From positions 50,055 through 114,054 of the forward strand of contig BOKV01000010.1 of the NCBI GenBank assembly GCA_016861165.1: DNA of 64,000 nucleotides. Direction: 5' to 3'. Source of the DNA: Alphaproteobacteria bacterium. GTDB taxonomy: Bacteria; Pseudomonadota; Alphaproteobacteria; Rhizobiales; Rhizobiaceae. The notes under the pieces were generated by a model. The model made no database searches. It was not told the DNA's origin and worked only from the letters and a program-made list of their open reading frames with translations. A program made the position numbers and the translations under genes. Shown in pieces: positions 1-11,485 of this stretch. The number at the start of each line of letters is the position of its first letter. The stretch's first letter is position 1.

Positions 1-1655
<1,655 letters not shown>

Positions 1656-1669
1656 CCGGGGAGGAAGCC

Positions 1670-2470
1670 ATGTATGAAGTAAACTACCATCGCGCGACGT
1701 CGGTCGAGGAGGCGGCGGCGCTGTTCGCCAAGGCTGGCGACGCCAAGTTCGTCGCCGGCGGCCAGACGCTGATCCCGACCATGAAACAGCATCTCGCCGC
1801 GCCGTCCGACCTGGTCGACCTGCGCCACATCACGGCGCTGAAGGGCATCACCGTCAGCGGCGGCCAGGTGACGATCGGCGCTGGCACGACCCATGCCGAG
1901 GTGGCCGGCTCGGCGCAGTTGCGCTCCGCCTGCGCCGCCATCTGCGATCTAGCCGGCCATATCGGCGACCCGGCGGTGCGCCACATGGGCACGCTCGGCG
2001 GCTCGATCGCCAACAACGATCCGGCCGCCGACTACCCGGCCGCCATGGTGGCGCTCAACGCCGCCATCCGCACCAACAAGCGCACCCTCGCCGCCGAAGA
2101 CTTCTTCACCGGCCTGTTCGAGACCGCGCTCGAGGCCGACGAGATCATCGTCTCGGTCAGCTTCCAGGCCCCGGCCAAATGCGCCTACGCCAAGTTCCCC
2201 AACCCGGCCTCGCGCTATGCGATGGCCGGCGTGTTCGTAGCGCGCGGCACCGACGGCTCGGTGCGCGTCGGCGTTACCGGCGCCGGATCGAGTGGGGTGT
2301 TCCGCCATTCCGGCATGGAGCGGGCACTCGCCGCCAACTGGAGCACCGGCGCGCTCGACAATGTGAGCGTCGACGAGAACATGATGCTGTCGGACATTCA
2401 CGGAGACGCCGCCTATCGGGCCAATCTGGTCAAGGTCATGGCGAAGCGGGCAGTGGCCGCCGCCGGCTGA
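1670..2470 (+). CDS. FAD-binding (CoxM-like) subunit of molybdenum hydroxylase
   Basis: Medium subunit (266 aa) that passes electrons between the 2Fe-2S clusters and FAD. The N-terminal half holds the two FAD-binding signatures: AGGQTLIP at about residues 32-39 and GTLGGSIANNDPAADYPA at about residues 107-124. A C-terminal CO_deh_flav_C-like domain follows. The start is an ATG with GGGAGGAAG just upstream, and a longer open frame through the preceding gene is a shadow. The two genes are surely co-transcribed. The large-then-medium order differs from the coxMSL order of form I CO dehydrogenase, which supports a CoxL-like enzyme of unknown substrate. Confidence 0.92.
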   Translation: MYEVNYHRATSVEEAAALFAKAGDAKFVAGGQTLIPTMKQHLAAPSDLVDLRHITALKGITVSGGQVTIGAGTTHAEVAGSAQLRSACAAICDLAGHIGDPAVRHMGTLGGSIANNDPAADYPAAMVALNAAIRTNKRTLAAEDFFTGLFETALEADEIIVSVSFQAPAKCAYAKFPNPASRYAMAGVFVARGTDGSVRVGVTGAGSSGVFRHSGMERALAANWSTGALDNVSVDENMMLSDIHGDAAYRANLVKVMAKRAVAAAG

Positions 2471-2678
2471 GCTGGGTTCGCGACAAGGAGGTTGCGCAAA
2501 GGGGGCGGACGGCGGTTCCGCCCCTGTTCGTTTGTCCTTGCGGCTTGGAACAGCGGTCGTGATTGGCGTATAAGCCTCGTCCTTGCCGGCGCGGAGGCGC
2601 CCGGCCAGGATGCGGCGTGCCGGCGGTTCAGCCGTGCGGAGGCGCGCCCGCTCGCTGAAACGGGGCTGCGATTCCGGC

Positions 2679-4118
2679 ATGCAGTTCGAAACGATCCTGT
2701 CCCCGCTCGGCCTGCTGCTTTGCGTTGCCGGGCTGGGCATGCTGGTGCCGGCCCTGGTCGACATCGCCGCCGACAATCCGGACTGGCAGGTGTTCCTGGC
2801 CTCCTCCTTCCTGTCGGGCGGCACCGGGGCATTTCTCTACCTCGGCTTCCGCGACCGGCCGGGCAAATGGCGCAGGCGCGAGGGATTCCTGTTTGTCTCG
2901 GCCAGCTGGATCGTGCTTTCGGTCGCCGCTTCGCTGCCGTTCATGCTGACCGGCATCGAGCTGTCGGCCGCCGATGCCTTCTTCGAGGCGGTGTCGGGGC
3001 TGACGACCACCGGCTCCACCGTGCTCACCGGTCTCGACAACATGCCGCCGGGCATCCTGATGTGGCGTTCGATCCTGCAATGGACCGGCGGCGTCGGGAT
3101 CGTCGTGCTGTCGGTGTTCCTGTTTCCGTTCCTCAAGCTCGGCGGCCAGCACCTGTTCGCGCTGGAGTCCTCGGACACGGCGGAAAAGAGCTTCGCCCGC
3201 TTCGAGGAGTACGCCACCCGCATCATCCTGCTCTATCTCGGCCTGACCGTTGCCTGCATGGTCCTCTATGACGTGCTCGGCATGAGCTCTTTCGACGCCA
3301 TCAACCATGCCATGACAACCGTTTCGACCGGCGGCTATTCGACCTCGGACCTGTCGATGGGCAAGTTCCACTCGCTGCCGATCCTGTGGGTGTCGATCGT
3401 CTTCATGTGGCTGGGCGCCATGCCGTTCATGGTGCTGCTGTTCCTGTTTTCGGCCAGGCGCCGCTATTTCGACGTGCAGATCGTCTATTTCTTCGCCGTC
3501 ATCCTCGTCGCGGTCGTCGTGGTGGTGGCGGCGTTGCGCCTGCGCAACGACCCGATCAACTTCGCCACGCTGACCAGCGTCATCTTCACCGTCACCGCAA
3601 TCATCACCACAACCGGCTACGCCTATCAGGACTATGGCGGCTGGCCGGCGCCGGCCATTCTCGCCATCTTCCTTGTGACGTTGCTGGGTGGCTGCTCGGG
3701 CTCCACCTCCGGCGGGCTCAAGATGTTCCGCATTGTCGTGCTGGTCGAGATGTGCCGCGCCGCGTTCCGGCGCCTGCTGTGGCCGAGCGCGGTGCGCTCG
3801 ATGCGGTATGGGCGCCAGACGATCGACGAGGACGTGACCATAGCCGTGGCGACCTTCGTCCTGCTCTATTCCGCGACGCTCGTTTTCGGCGCGGTGGTGC
3901 TGGCGATTTCCGGCCAGGACCTGATCACCAGCGTCAGCGCCTCGGCAACGGCGATCGCCAATGTCGGCCCCGGCCTTGGCCCCACCGTCGGGCCGGCGTT
4001 CAACTTCGCCGGCCTGTCCGATTTCCAGAAGATGGTGCTGTCGATCCAGATGCTGCTCGGCCGCCTCGAGATCATGAGCGTGCTCATCCTGCTGGCGCCG
4101 GCCTTCTGGCGCCAGTAG
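2679..4118 (+). CDS. trkH: TrkH-family potassium uptake protein
   Basis: Inner-membrane K+ channel/transporter subunit (479 aa) of the Trk/Ktr superfamily. Four selectivity-filter-like P-loops are visible: TTTGS near residue 108, STGGYS near 217, TTTGYAY near 310, ANVGPGLG near 427. Between them lie about ten hydrophobic segments. TrkH normally works with the cytosolic NAD-binding TrkA, which is not in this window. I chose the ATG at 2679 because it gives the usual hydrophobic N-terminus; an in-frame GTG/ATG further upstream would add an arginine-rich stretch that looks non-coding. The nearest gene, dgkA, converges on it. Confidence 0.93.
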   Translation: MQFETILSPLGLLLCVAGLGMLVPALVDIAADNPDWQVFLASSFLSGGTGAFLYLGFRDRPGKWRRREGFLFVSASWIVLSVAASLPFMLTGIELSAADAFFEAVSGLTTTGSTVLTGLDNMPPGILMWRSILQWTGGVGIVVLSVFLFPFLKLGGQHLFALESSDTAEKSFARFEEYATRIILLYLGLTVACMVLYDVLGMSSFDAINHAMTTVSTGGYSTSDLSMGKFHSLPILWVSIVFMWLGAMPFMVLLFLFSARRRYFDVQIVYFFAVILVAVVVVVAALRLRNDPINFATLTSVIFTVTAIITTTGYAYQDYGGWPAPAILAIFLVTLLGGCSGSTSGGLKMFRIVVLVEMCRAAFRRLLWPSAVRSMRYGRQTIDEDVTIAVATFVLLYSATLVFGAVVLAISGQDLITSVSASATAIANVGPGLGPTVGPAFNFAGLSDFQKMVLSIQMLLGRLEIMSVLILLAPAFWRQ

Positions 4119-4127
4119 GCGGCCGGC

Positions 4128-4478
4128 TCAGCCGGCGAGGCGTTCCCACAGCGCCAGCGCCCAGATCAGACCGGCGAGAGTGAGCGACATCAGCACCGCC
4201 GCCGAGCCGCAATCCTTGGCGACGCCGATCAGCGGATCGTCCTGGCGGGTCACCCGATCGGCCAGCTTTTCGAGGCCGGTATTGAGGAACTCCACCGCCA
4301 GCACCAGCATCAGCGAGCCCCACAGGGCGACCAGTTTCCACGGATCGAGGGTCAATAGCGGCGCCACCGCCAGAGACAGGGCGAACAGCGCCAGTTCCTG
4401 GCGCAACGCCGATTCGTGCATGAAGCCGAAGCGGATGCCCGCCAGCGAATTGAACAAGGCGGCAACGAACCGCTTCAT
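4128..4478 (-). CDS. dgkA: Diacylglycerol kinase, prokaryotic type
   Basis: Small integral-membrane kinase (116 aa) that phosphorylates diacylglycerol to phosphatidic acid using ATP. The family signature is clear: AVEFLNTGLEKLADR (about residues 61-75), corresponding to the conserved E-x-LNTAIE-x-x-x-D motif, and AKDCGSAAVL (about 86-95), corresponding to KDxGSAAV. Three membrane helices match the trimeric DgkA fold. It converges with trkH and sits 103 bp downstream of mscL on the same strand, with a strong hairpin between them. Its usual role is recycling diacylglycerol released from phospholipids during periplasmic glucan synthesis. Confidence 0.92.
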   Translation of the reverse strand: MKRFVAALFNSLAGIRFGFMHESALRQELALFALSLAVAPLLTLDPWKLVALWGSLMLVLAVEFLNTGLEKLADRVTRQDDPLIGVAKDCGSAAVLMSLTLAGLIWALALWERLAG

Positions 4479-4538
4479 GATGATTCACCCTTGTCGCGAT
4501 CGCGCCAAGACGGCCGCGCGACCGCGGTGCCGTGGTCC

Positions 4539-4572
4539 GTTTGGTGGCCGGGTCGGAACCCGGCCACCAAAC
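4539..4572 (-). terminator. Strong hairpin downstream of mscL
   Basis: Perfect 15-bp inverted repeat (arms 4539-4553 and 4558-4572) with a 4-nt loop, lying 10 bp after the mscL stop codon and upstream of dgkA. There is no clear U-tract on the minus strand, so it may be a non-canonical terminator or an mRNA-stabilising stem. Confidence 0.6.
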
Positions 4573-4581
4573 CTCGGGGCG

Positions 4582-4995
4582 CTATTTCGACTGACGCGCC
4601 AGGAGGTCGCGTATCTCGCCCAGCAGCCGCTGATCGGGAGTCGGTCCCGGCTCGGCCGATGGCGGCGGGGGCAGCACGCGGTTGACGGTCTTGACCAGCA
4701 GGAAGATTGCCCAGCCGATGATGAGGAACTTGATGACGGCGGTGATGAAGCTGCCATAAGCCAGCACGGCACCCTGGGCGCGCGCCGCCTCGAGCGTGGT
4801 GGCGGTCACCGAGCGGTTGAGCGCCAGGAAGTAGTTGGAGAAGTCAAGGCCGCCGACGATGACTCCGATCACCGGCATAATGATATCGTCGGTGAGCGAA
4901 CTGACGATGGCGCCGAAGGCGGCGCCGATGATGACGCCGACGGCAAGGTCGAGCACGTTGCCGCGCATGATGAAGGTCTTGAATTCGTTCAGCAT
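4582..4995 (-). CDS. mscL: Large-conductance mechanosensitive channel MscL
   Basis: Pentameric stretch-activated channel (137 aa) that releases solutes on hypo-osmotic shock. It has the conserved N-terminal amphipathic helix beginning [13 protein letters not shown], then TM1 with the [15 protein letters not shown] pore motif (about residues 20-34), a periplasmic loop, TM2 (about 80-100) and a charged C-terminal helix. Length is typical. The start was set by homology and by the purine-rich CAAGAGGGAT just upstream. A longer open frame continuing to 6189 on this strand is a high-G+C artefact. Confidence 0.96.
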   Translation of the reverse strand: MLNEFKTFIMRGNVLDLAVGVIIGAAFGAIVSSLTDDIIMPVIGVIVGGLDFSNYFLALNRSVTATTLEAARAQGAVLAYGSFITAVIKFLIIGWAIFLLVKTVNRVLPPPPSAEPGPTPDQRLLGEIRDLLARQSK

Positions 4996-5268
4996 CGTCG
5001 ATCCCTCTTGGTGCTTTCCGCGCTGCCGCAAGGCTGGCGGTCGGGCGCCCGCCCGTCGCGATGATAGGACAACCGGCCGCGCCGGGTAAGCGCCGATGCG
5101 CGGCCAGGTGGCGCCATTCACGGTGTTCGCGGCGACCGCGGCGCAAGACCTGCGGGAACCCCGCCTCGCTGGACAAGGCCCGCCGTTTCGTGCTCCAAAT
5201 CCAATCTCGACGGCCGTGGCATGGCCGGCCGCCGGCCAGGGGAGGAGGCCGGACAAGGAGGAGCCGCG

Positions 5269-6204
5269 ATGATCCAGGGTTGGGCCGTCATCGCCACGGC
5301 CTTCATCTATCTCCTCGCCCTGTTCGCGGTGGCGAGCTATGGCGACAAGCGCCAGCGCGGGCGCCGCGATTCGAGCCGACCCAACATCTATGCCTTCACG
5401 CTCGCCATCTACTGCACGACCTGGACGTTCTTCGGGTCGGTCGGGCTGGCGGCGTCGAACGGGCTCGGCTTCCTGCCGATCTACATCGGACCGATCCTGC
5501 TGATCACGCTGGGCTTTCCGCTGGTCAGGCGCATCGTGCGCCTGTCGAAGGAAGAGCGCATCACCTCGGTTGCCGACTTTCTCGGCGCCCGCTACGGCAA
5601 GAGCGTCATGGTGGCTGCGGTGGCCACGCTGATCGCCGTCGTCGGAACCGTCCCCTACATCGCGCTGCAGCTCAAGGCGGTGTCCACCTCGGTCATCGCG
5701 CTGATCTCGCATTACGGGCTGGTCAACGGCCAGACGCCGCTGGCGCTCGGCGAGATTTCCGTCCTCATCGCCGTCATCCTGGCCGTGTTCACCATCCTGT
5801 TCGGGACCCGCCATGCCGACGCCACGGAGCATCAGGACGGCCTCATGCTGGCCGTCGCCGTCGAATCGGTGGTCAAGCTGGCGGCCTTCCTGTGCGTCGG
5901 CGTGTTCGTCACCTTCATCATGTTCGGCGGGCCGGTCGATCTCTACGAAAAGGCGATGGCCACGCCGGAGGTCGCGGCCTTCGTTCATCGCCCGATCGAC
6001 GTCAGCAACTTCCTCATCCTGACGCTGCTGAGCTTCCTGGTCTTCCTGCTGCTGCCGCGCCAGTTCCATGTCGCGGTGGTCGAGAACCACTCGGAAAAGG
6101 AACTGCTGCGGGCGCGCTGGCTGTTTCCGGCCTATCTCGTCGCCATCAACCTGTTCGTGGTTCCGATCGCTGCGGCCGGCATCGTTCATTTCGGGGCCTG
6201 TTGA
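5269..6204 (+). pseudogene. 5' fragment of CrbS-type symporter-fused hybrid histidine kinase, interrupted by IS
   Basis: N-terminal part of a sodium:solute-symporter-fused sensor kinase. The ATG has AAGGAGGAG 6-14 nt upstream. About 308 residues of native sequence, with the symporter helices (for example [15 protein letters not shown]), run to nt 6193. The frame then enters an insertion sequence and stops at TGA 6202-6204. The rest of the gene resumes at 7704-10290. Joining 5269-6193 to 7709-10290 gives one open frame of 1,168 codons plus stop, reading IVHFGSNANADLFVL across the join. The family is CrbS/MxtR: symporter domain, PAS, HisKA, HATPase, receiver. The truncated piece lacks the whole kinase and is probably inactive. 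Confidence 0.9.
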
Positions 6205-7703
6205 AGAACCGCTCTGTGATGAATGCCGGTCGCCGATCAGGCTGCGAAGTGGAGTCCGCGGGAATGGGCGATTGCATCAACCCCGCGCGGACATCCAAGG
6301 CGCTGCAAGGCTCCTTGCAATCGACAAAGCAGGCGGAGAAGAGCGACCGCAAGCCGCTTGAGGTTCACCACCGTGGCGGTCAGGAATGCCTGGATGCGCA
6401 TGTTCTGCAGACCGCGACGCACGGCACGGGCGAGCCCATGCCAGGTCTTGGCCTCGCCATGGAAGCCTTCGGACCGCCAGCGGTGCCGCCGGTAAAGACG
6501 CTGATCCTCCTCTGACCAGCGCTCACGCCGGCGACGCGCCCGCAACAGCGCTGGATGGTCGTCGCTGATCACAATCGCCTTGTTTAGCCGCCCTTTTGAC
6601 AAGCACAGTGATGCCATCGAGCAGCGTGAGCAGTCGCGTGCTCGACTATGGAAGAAGCGGCCGTGCTTGATCTGCCTGCCGGGCCGCAGCACTTTGCCGC
6701 GCGGGCACTTGGCGATGTCATGCCTGGCATCGTAGCGGAATCGGCGCAGGGGAACCGGGCTCTTGATCGGCTCGGCCTTAGCGGGGATGACCGGGTCTAT
6801 TCCGCGCCGCTCAAGCCCACCATAGACCTTGCCATAGGCATAACCGGCATCGGCCGTCGCCGTCGTAATCGCTTTGCCGGTGGTCGCCGCGGCCGCGTCC
6901 AGGCGCTCCAGTATCACCTGACCCTCGTTGACCTCGCCGGTTGTCACCTCCACGTCGAGCACGACGCCGCGCACATCATCGACCACGGCATGCTGTTTAT
7001 AGGCGGGCTCCAGGCGGCGGTTGCGGCCGTTGGTTGCCATCGTCGCGTCCGGATCGGTCAGACAGACCTTCTTATAACGCCCGCTCTGGCGTCCCCTCTT
7101 CACTGCCTCCTCGTCCGCCCCGCTATTGGCCCGGCTCACGGCCTCGACATGGCGTACGGCCAAGCTCTCCCAGCTGACATCGGCACGGATTAGCGAAGCG
7201 TCCACATGAACGATCTCGCCCGCGGCGATCTTTGCCGCCACACAGGCTCGGACTGTACGCTCAAAGATGCGCCGGAAACGCTCGGCGCCCCAGCGCTGAC
7301 GGATGCGCGTCAAGCTCGAATGGTCCGGCAGCGCCTCATGCAGGCCGTAACCGATGAACCAGCGGATCGCCAGGTTCACCTGCGCTTCGCGCATCAGCTT
7401 GCGGTCGTGCACGATGCCAAGCAGCAACCCCGCCAGCATCAAGCGCACCGCCACCTCCGGATCTATGCCCGGACGCCCATTGTCCGTGCAGTAAAGATCG
7501 GCAACCTCGTCATGTAGCCAGGAAAGGTCGAGGACGCGGTCAACACGCGCGAGGATGTGATCGCCGGGAACAAGCTGGCGCAACGAACCGGTGATGAACA
7601 GTTCCAGTTGACCACGCTCCTTGCGCCCCAGCACCGCGAGCCCCCGTCAAGAATCAACGACCACACGATTGAATCAGCGAAGGGTGACTTCTTCAACAGG
7701 CCC
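6194..7703. mobile_element. IS1182-type insertion sequence, complete, 1,510 bp
   Basis: Terminal inverted repeats GGGCCTGTTGAAGAA lie at 6194-6208 and, inverted, at 7689-7703 (15/15 match). A 5-bp target duplication TTTCG flanks them (6189-6193 and 7704-7708). One transposase gene fills the element on the minus strand, opposite to the gene it interrupts. Removing the element plus one copy of the duplication (1,515 bp, divisible by three) restores the host frame exactly. The perfect ends and intact transposase suggest a recent insertion. Confidence 0.93.
6237..7634 (-). CDS. IS1182-family transposase
   Basis: DDE transposase (465 aa). The N-terminal DUF772 domain includes [20 protein letters not shown] (about residues 50-69) and [15 protein letters not shown]. 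The DDE catalytic domain has plausible acidic residues in [21 protein letters not shown] and [18 protein letters not shown] cysteine-bearing segment ending ARDCSRC is typical of the family. The frame is uninterrupted. The start given is a GTG at 7634; no ATG fits better, so the exact start is uncertain. It lies entirely inside the inverted repeats of the element disrupting the CrbS-like kinase gene. Confidence 0.9.
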   Translation of the reverse strand: MLGRKERGQLELFITGSLRQLVPGDHILARVDRVLDLSWLHDEVADLYCTDNGRPGIDPEVAVRLMLAGLLLGIVHDRKLMREAQVNLAIRWFIGYGLHEALPDHSSLTRIRQRWGAERFRRIFERTVRACVAAKIAAGEIVHVDASLIRADVSWESLAVRHVEAVSRANSGADEEAVKRGRQSGRYKKVCLTDPDATMATNGRNRRLEPAYKQHAVVDDVRGVVLDVEVTTGEVNEGQVILERLDAAAATTGKAITTATADAGYAYGKVYGGLERRGIDPVIPAKAEPIKSPVPLRRFRYDARHDIAKCPRGKVLRPGRQIKHGRFFHSRARDCSRCSMASLCLSKGRLNKAIVISDDHPALLRARRRRERWSEEDQRLYRRHRWRSEGFHGEAKTWHGLARAVRRGLQNMRIQAFLTATVVNLKRLAVALLRLLCRLQGALQRLGCPRGVDAIAHSRGLHFAA

Positions 7704-10290
7704 TTTCGGCAGCAATGCCAACGCCGATCTGTTCGTCCTGTCCTTGCCCACCTCCGGCGGCAGCGAACTCATCTCGATGTTCGCCTTCATCGGCGGCCTG
7801 TCGGCCGGTGCGGCGATGGTGGTGGTGGCCTGCGTGGCGCTGGCGATCATGATCTCCAACGACCTGATCCTGCCGCTGATCCTGCGGCGCCAGGAGCGCA
7901 GCCGGGCCATGGCGCAGGACAGCATGGAGCCGCTGATCCTCAAGATCCGCCGCACCGCCATCATCGTGGTCATGATCCTGGGCTATGCCTATTTCCGCAC
8001 CGCCGACAACTCGCAGGCGCTGGCCGCCATCGGCCTTGTCTCCTTCGCCGCGGTGGTTCAGCTCGCTCCCGCCTTTCTCGGCGGCCTGGTCTGGCAGGGG
8101 GCCAACGCCCGTGGCGCCGTCGCCGGCATGGTCACCGGTTTCTGCGTCTGGGGCTACACGCTGTTGATGCCGACGCTGCTGCCCGACGAGCACTGGCTGG
8201 TCGCCCAGGGCCTTCATCCCTCCGGCATCCTGCGGCCCGGCTCCATCCTGGGGCTCGGCGTCAGCCCGATCGAGAACGGCGTCATCTGGAGCCTCGCCCT
8301 CAACACGCTTGCCTTCGTCATCGGCTCGCTCACGCGGCTGCCGACCAACAGCGAGAACGCCCAGGCGTCCGTCTTCGTCGACCGGCGCCAGCCGCTGATC
8401 ATCCGCCGACGCGGCGTACCGGCCGCCGTCACCGTCGCCGAACTGACCGCGACCGTGGGGCGCTATCTCGGCTTGCGGCGCACCCAGCGCTCGTTCGAGT
8501 CGTTCTGGGCCGAGCGCGGCGAGCGGCCGGAAGAATCCGATCCGGTCGATCCGCCGCTGCTGCGCTTTTCCGAGCAGTTGCTGGCGAGCGCGATCGGTGC
8601 CTCGTCCTCGCGGCTCGTCCACACCCTGCTGCTCAAGCGCTTCGAGGCGGCGACGCCGGCCAGCATCCGGCTGCTCGACCAGGCTTCCGAGGCGCTGCAG
8701 TACAACCGCGACGTGCTGCAGTCGGCGCTCGACCAGATGGACCAGGGCATATCCGTCTTCGACCCCGATTTCCGCCTGGCGTTCTGGAACCGGCGCTTCC
8801 GCCGCCTGCTCAGCCTGCCGGCCAATATCGGCCAGGTCGGCGTCACGCTGAACGAAATCGCCGCCGAGATCGTCGCCGTCCATGACCTGGCGGGCAGCGG
8901 CATCGATGGTGACAGCCTGGCCGACAAGATCGTCAACCAGTCCGAGCCGTGGCTGCTGGCCCTGTCGGCGAGCGAGCGCATCGTCGAAATCCGTACGAGC
9001 CCGATGCCGGGCGGCGGGGTGGTCGTCACCTGGCACGACATCACCGAGCGCATTCTCGTCGCCGAGGCGCTGCGCGAGGCCAACGAGACGCTGGAGCGTC
9101 GCGTCGAGGAGCGCACGAGCGAACTGGTGCGCGCCAACCGCGAACTGGCCCGCGCCACCCGGGCGGCCGATGAGGCCAACGCCTCCAAGACGCGCTTCCT
9201 CGCCGCCGCCGGTCACGACATCCTGCAGCCGCTCAATGCCGCCCGGCTCTATGCCTCGACCCTGCATGAGCGGATCGGCGAATCGGCCGATGCCCGGCTG
9301 GTCGCCAACATCGCCAAATCGCTCGAATCGGTGGAGGAAATCCTGAGCGCCGTGCTGGCGATCTCGCGGCTCGACACCGGCAGGCAGGAGACCAAGATCA
9401 CCGGCTTCCCCATCGCCCGCATCTTCGAGCAGATGGAGGTCGAGTTCGCGCCCTTCGCGCGCGAGCGCGGGCTCGACCTGCGGATCGTGCAATCCTCCGC
9501 CTGGGTGCGTTCCGATCCGGCGCTGCTGCGCCGGCTCTTGCAGAACCTGATCTCGAACGCCATCAAGTACACGCCGAGGGGCCGGGTCCTGGTCGGCTGT
9601 CGGCGCGCCGGCACCAAGGTCCGCATCGAGATCATCGACACCGGCATCGGCATCGCCCGGTCCGACCAGCGCCACATCTTCACCGAGTTCCGCCGTCTCG
9701 ACGACGGCGCCCGCCAGGCGCCGGGCCTGGGGCTCGGCCTGTCGATCGTCGAGCGCATCGCCAAGGTGCTGTCGATCGACGTCGCGCTCAATTCGCTGCC
9801 GGGCAAGGGGACCCGGTTCGCCATCACCGTGCCGCGTGCCAAGGCGCAGGAGATGGCCGGCGTCGGCGCCGCGTCCGGACCGGCCGGCCGGGTCGGCGTC
9901 GACCTGAAGGGCATCTTCGTCCTGTGCATCGACAACGACGTCTCGATTCTGGAAGGCATGGCGGGGCTGCTCACGCAATGGGGCTGCGAGGTGGCAACGG
10001 CAACCGACCTAGACGGCGCCTTCGCCGCGCTCGCCGCGGCCGGCCGAGGCCCCGACATCGTCCTGGCCGACTACCATCTTGAGGCCGAGACCGGCATCGA
10101 CGTGATCCGCGCCATTCGCCGCACCTACAGCGGCGACCTGCCCTGCGCCCTGGTGACGGCCAACCGCACGCAGTCGCTGCGCTCGCAGGCCGAGAGCGAG
10201 CGCATCACGGTGCTGTTCAAGCCGGTCAAGCCGGCGGCATTGCGTTCGGTGCTGTCGCTCGGCCAGACCCGCCGGGTGGCCGCCGAATAG
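7704..10290 (+). pseudogene. 3' fragment of CrbS-type hybrid histidine kinase (rest of symporter domain, PAS, HisKA, HATPase, REC)
   Basis: Continuation of the interrupted kinase gene after the insertion sequence. Native sequence resumes at the TTTCG duplication and runs to the TAG at 10290. Order, in reconstructed residues: remaining symporter helices to about 510; a STAC-like linker; PAS about 645-760; a short coiled coil; an H-box reading AAGHDILQPLNAARL near 808-822 with His near 811; HATPase about 905-1015 with ITGIGI-type and GLGLGLSI boxes; receiver domain about 1040-1160 with a phosphoacceptor Asp near 1095 in VLADYH. All kinase residues are intact, so a fragment started from an internal codon could in principle be made, but without the N-terminal helices. 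The partner regulator is next door, convergent. Confidence 0.88.
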
Positions 10291-10299
10291 CGGTCGGCA

Positions 10300-10974
10300 T
10301 CAAATGGCGCCGGCGCCTTCGCGTGTCTCGCCGGGGGCGAACCCCAGCCGGCTCAGCGCGATGACGGCCTGCGTGCGGCTGTCGACGCCGAGCTTGAGCA
10401 GCACGGCCGAGACATGCGCCTTGACCGTCGCCTCCGACACGCCGAGTTCGTAGGCAATCTGCTTGTTGAGCAGGCCCTCGCCAAGCATGCCGAGCACCTT
10501 GCTCTGCTGCGGCGTCAGCGTCCGCAGCCGCTCGGCCAGTTCGAAAAACTCGCTGTCCTCCTCCGCGTCGGCCGCCACGTTGGCCGGTGTCCAAACGGAG
10601 CCGTCCAGCACGGTGGAGATCGCCTGGCGGATTTCGGGCATGGCCGCCGATTTCGGGATGAAGCCGGAGGCGCCCAGTTCCAGCACACGGCGGATTGTGG
10701 CGGCATCCTCGGTCGCCGAAATGACGGCGACCGGCACCTGGGGGTATTCGGAGCGCAGCCTGAGCAGGCCGGCCAGCCCCTTGGCTCCCGGCATGTTGAG
10801 GTCGAGCAGCACGAGATCGATTTCCTCGCCGCGCTCGATCAGCGCCTGGACATGGTCGTAGTCACCGGCCATCTCCACCTCACGGGCCTGGTCGAGCCCG
10901 GTCAGCGCCTGGCGCAGAGCGTCGCGGAACAGCGGGTGGTCGTCCGCGATGATGATGGTTCCTGTCGTCGCCAC
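10300..10974 (-). CDS. LuxR/NarL-type response regulator, CrbR/ErdR-like
   Basis: Two-domain response regulator (224 aa). The receiver domain starts TIIIADDHPLFRDAL and has the phosphoacceptor Asp in LVLLDLNMPG. The C-terminal LuxR-type helix-turn-helix begins LTPQQSKVL and contains NKQIAYELGVSEATVKAHVS. Its position between a CrbS-type kinase and an ActP-like symporter matches the CrbS/CrbR (MxtR/ErdR) system that drives acetyl-CoA synthetase and acetate-uptake genes. The GTG at 10974 is preferred because AGGAGG lies 7 nt upstream; a TTG at 11001 is the longer alternative. With its cognate kinase broken, it may be unphosphorylated or fed by another kinase. Confidence 0.88.
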   Translation of the reverse strand: MATTGTIIIADDHPLFRDALRQALTGLDQAREVEMAGDYDHVQALIERGEEIDLVLLDLNMPGAKGLAGLLRLRSEYPQVPVAVISATEDAATIRRVLELGASGFIPKSAAMPEIRQAISTVLDGSVWTPANVAADAEEDSEFFELAERLRTLTPQQSKVLGMLGEGLLNKQIAYELGVSEATVKAHVSAVLLKLGVDSRTQAVIALSRLGFAPGETREGAGAI

Positions 10975-11215
10975 TTCGCCACCTCCTCGCCGTCTCGCCA
11001 ACGGCGCCCCGGCCGGCCGGAGACGATCCGATTATCCGGGCCCGACGGCCAAATTGCAAGTTGAACGCCCATTCGACCGCTCCCGACCGATTGCGGGTCG
11101 CATTCCCCGCGGCTTGGGCCGCACGACGGTGGAAAAGCGACGCCGCAATATCGGCCGCGGTTTCCCGCCGAACGGGTTTCCGTGCTAGACAGGCGGTGGG
11201 TTCGGTGAGGCGGCG

Positions 11216-11479
11216 ATGTTGTTGCGCGTGGCGAGGCGGTGGCGTTGGTGGCAGCGGTCCGGCATCCTTGCCTGGGCCGCGGCCGGCATGGCCCTTCTGC
11301 TGGCCGCCGGCGCCGTCGTGGCGGCGCACCATGCCGGTGCCTATCGGGTGCTGGCGATGCCGCTCGGCATCTTCATCGCCATTGTTGTCGCGCCGGCCTT
11401 CCTCGCCGCGCTGGTCTTCGCCCACGCCGTCCGCCAGGAGGCGCTGGACCGCCAGGCCGGCCCGGGCCGGTCCGGGTAG
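11216..11479 (+). CDS. Small two-helix membrane protein paired with ActP-like symporter (YjcH/DUF4212-like)
   Basis: Protein of 87 aa with two hydrophobic segments (about residues 16-38 and 44-70), a tryptophan/arginine-rich start (RRWRWWQRSG) and a charged tail. It lies 6 bp upstream of an SSS-family symporter gene, the place where YjcH (DUF485) or the small DUF4212 subunit is found. MPLGIFIAIVVAP in the second helix fits such subunits, but I cannot tell the two families apart by eye. It is transcribed divergently from the LuxR-type regulator gene, with a 241-bp intergenic region that should carry both promoters. Confidence 0.75.
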   Translation: MLLRVARRWRWWQRSGILAWAAAGMALLLAAGAVVAAHHAGAYRVLAMPLGIFIAIVVAPAFLAALVFAHAVRQEALDRQAGPGRSG

Positions 11480-11485
11480 GACGCG

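Noticed and set aside
4582..6189. Long minus-strand open frame (535 codons) running through mscL and the kinase 5' end
   Set aside because: Only its 3' 137 codons are mscL; the rest is repetitive Asp/Arg/Gln-rich translation opposite a real gene, the normal artefact of high G+C.
7693..9978. 761-codon minus-strand open frame opposite the kinase 3' fragment
   Set aside because: Asp/Arg/Gln-rich shadow of a frame with clear HisKA and HATPase domains.
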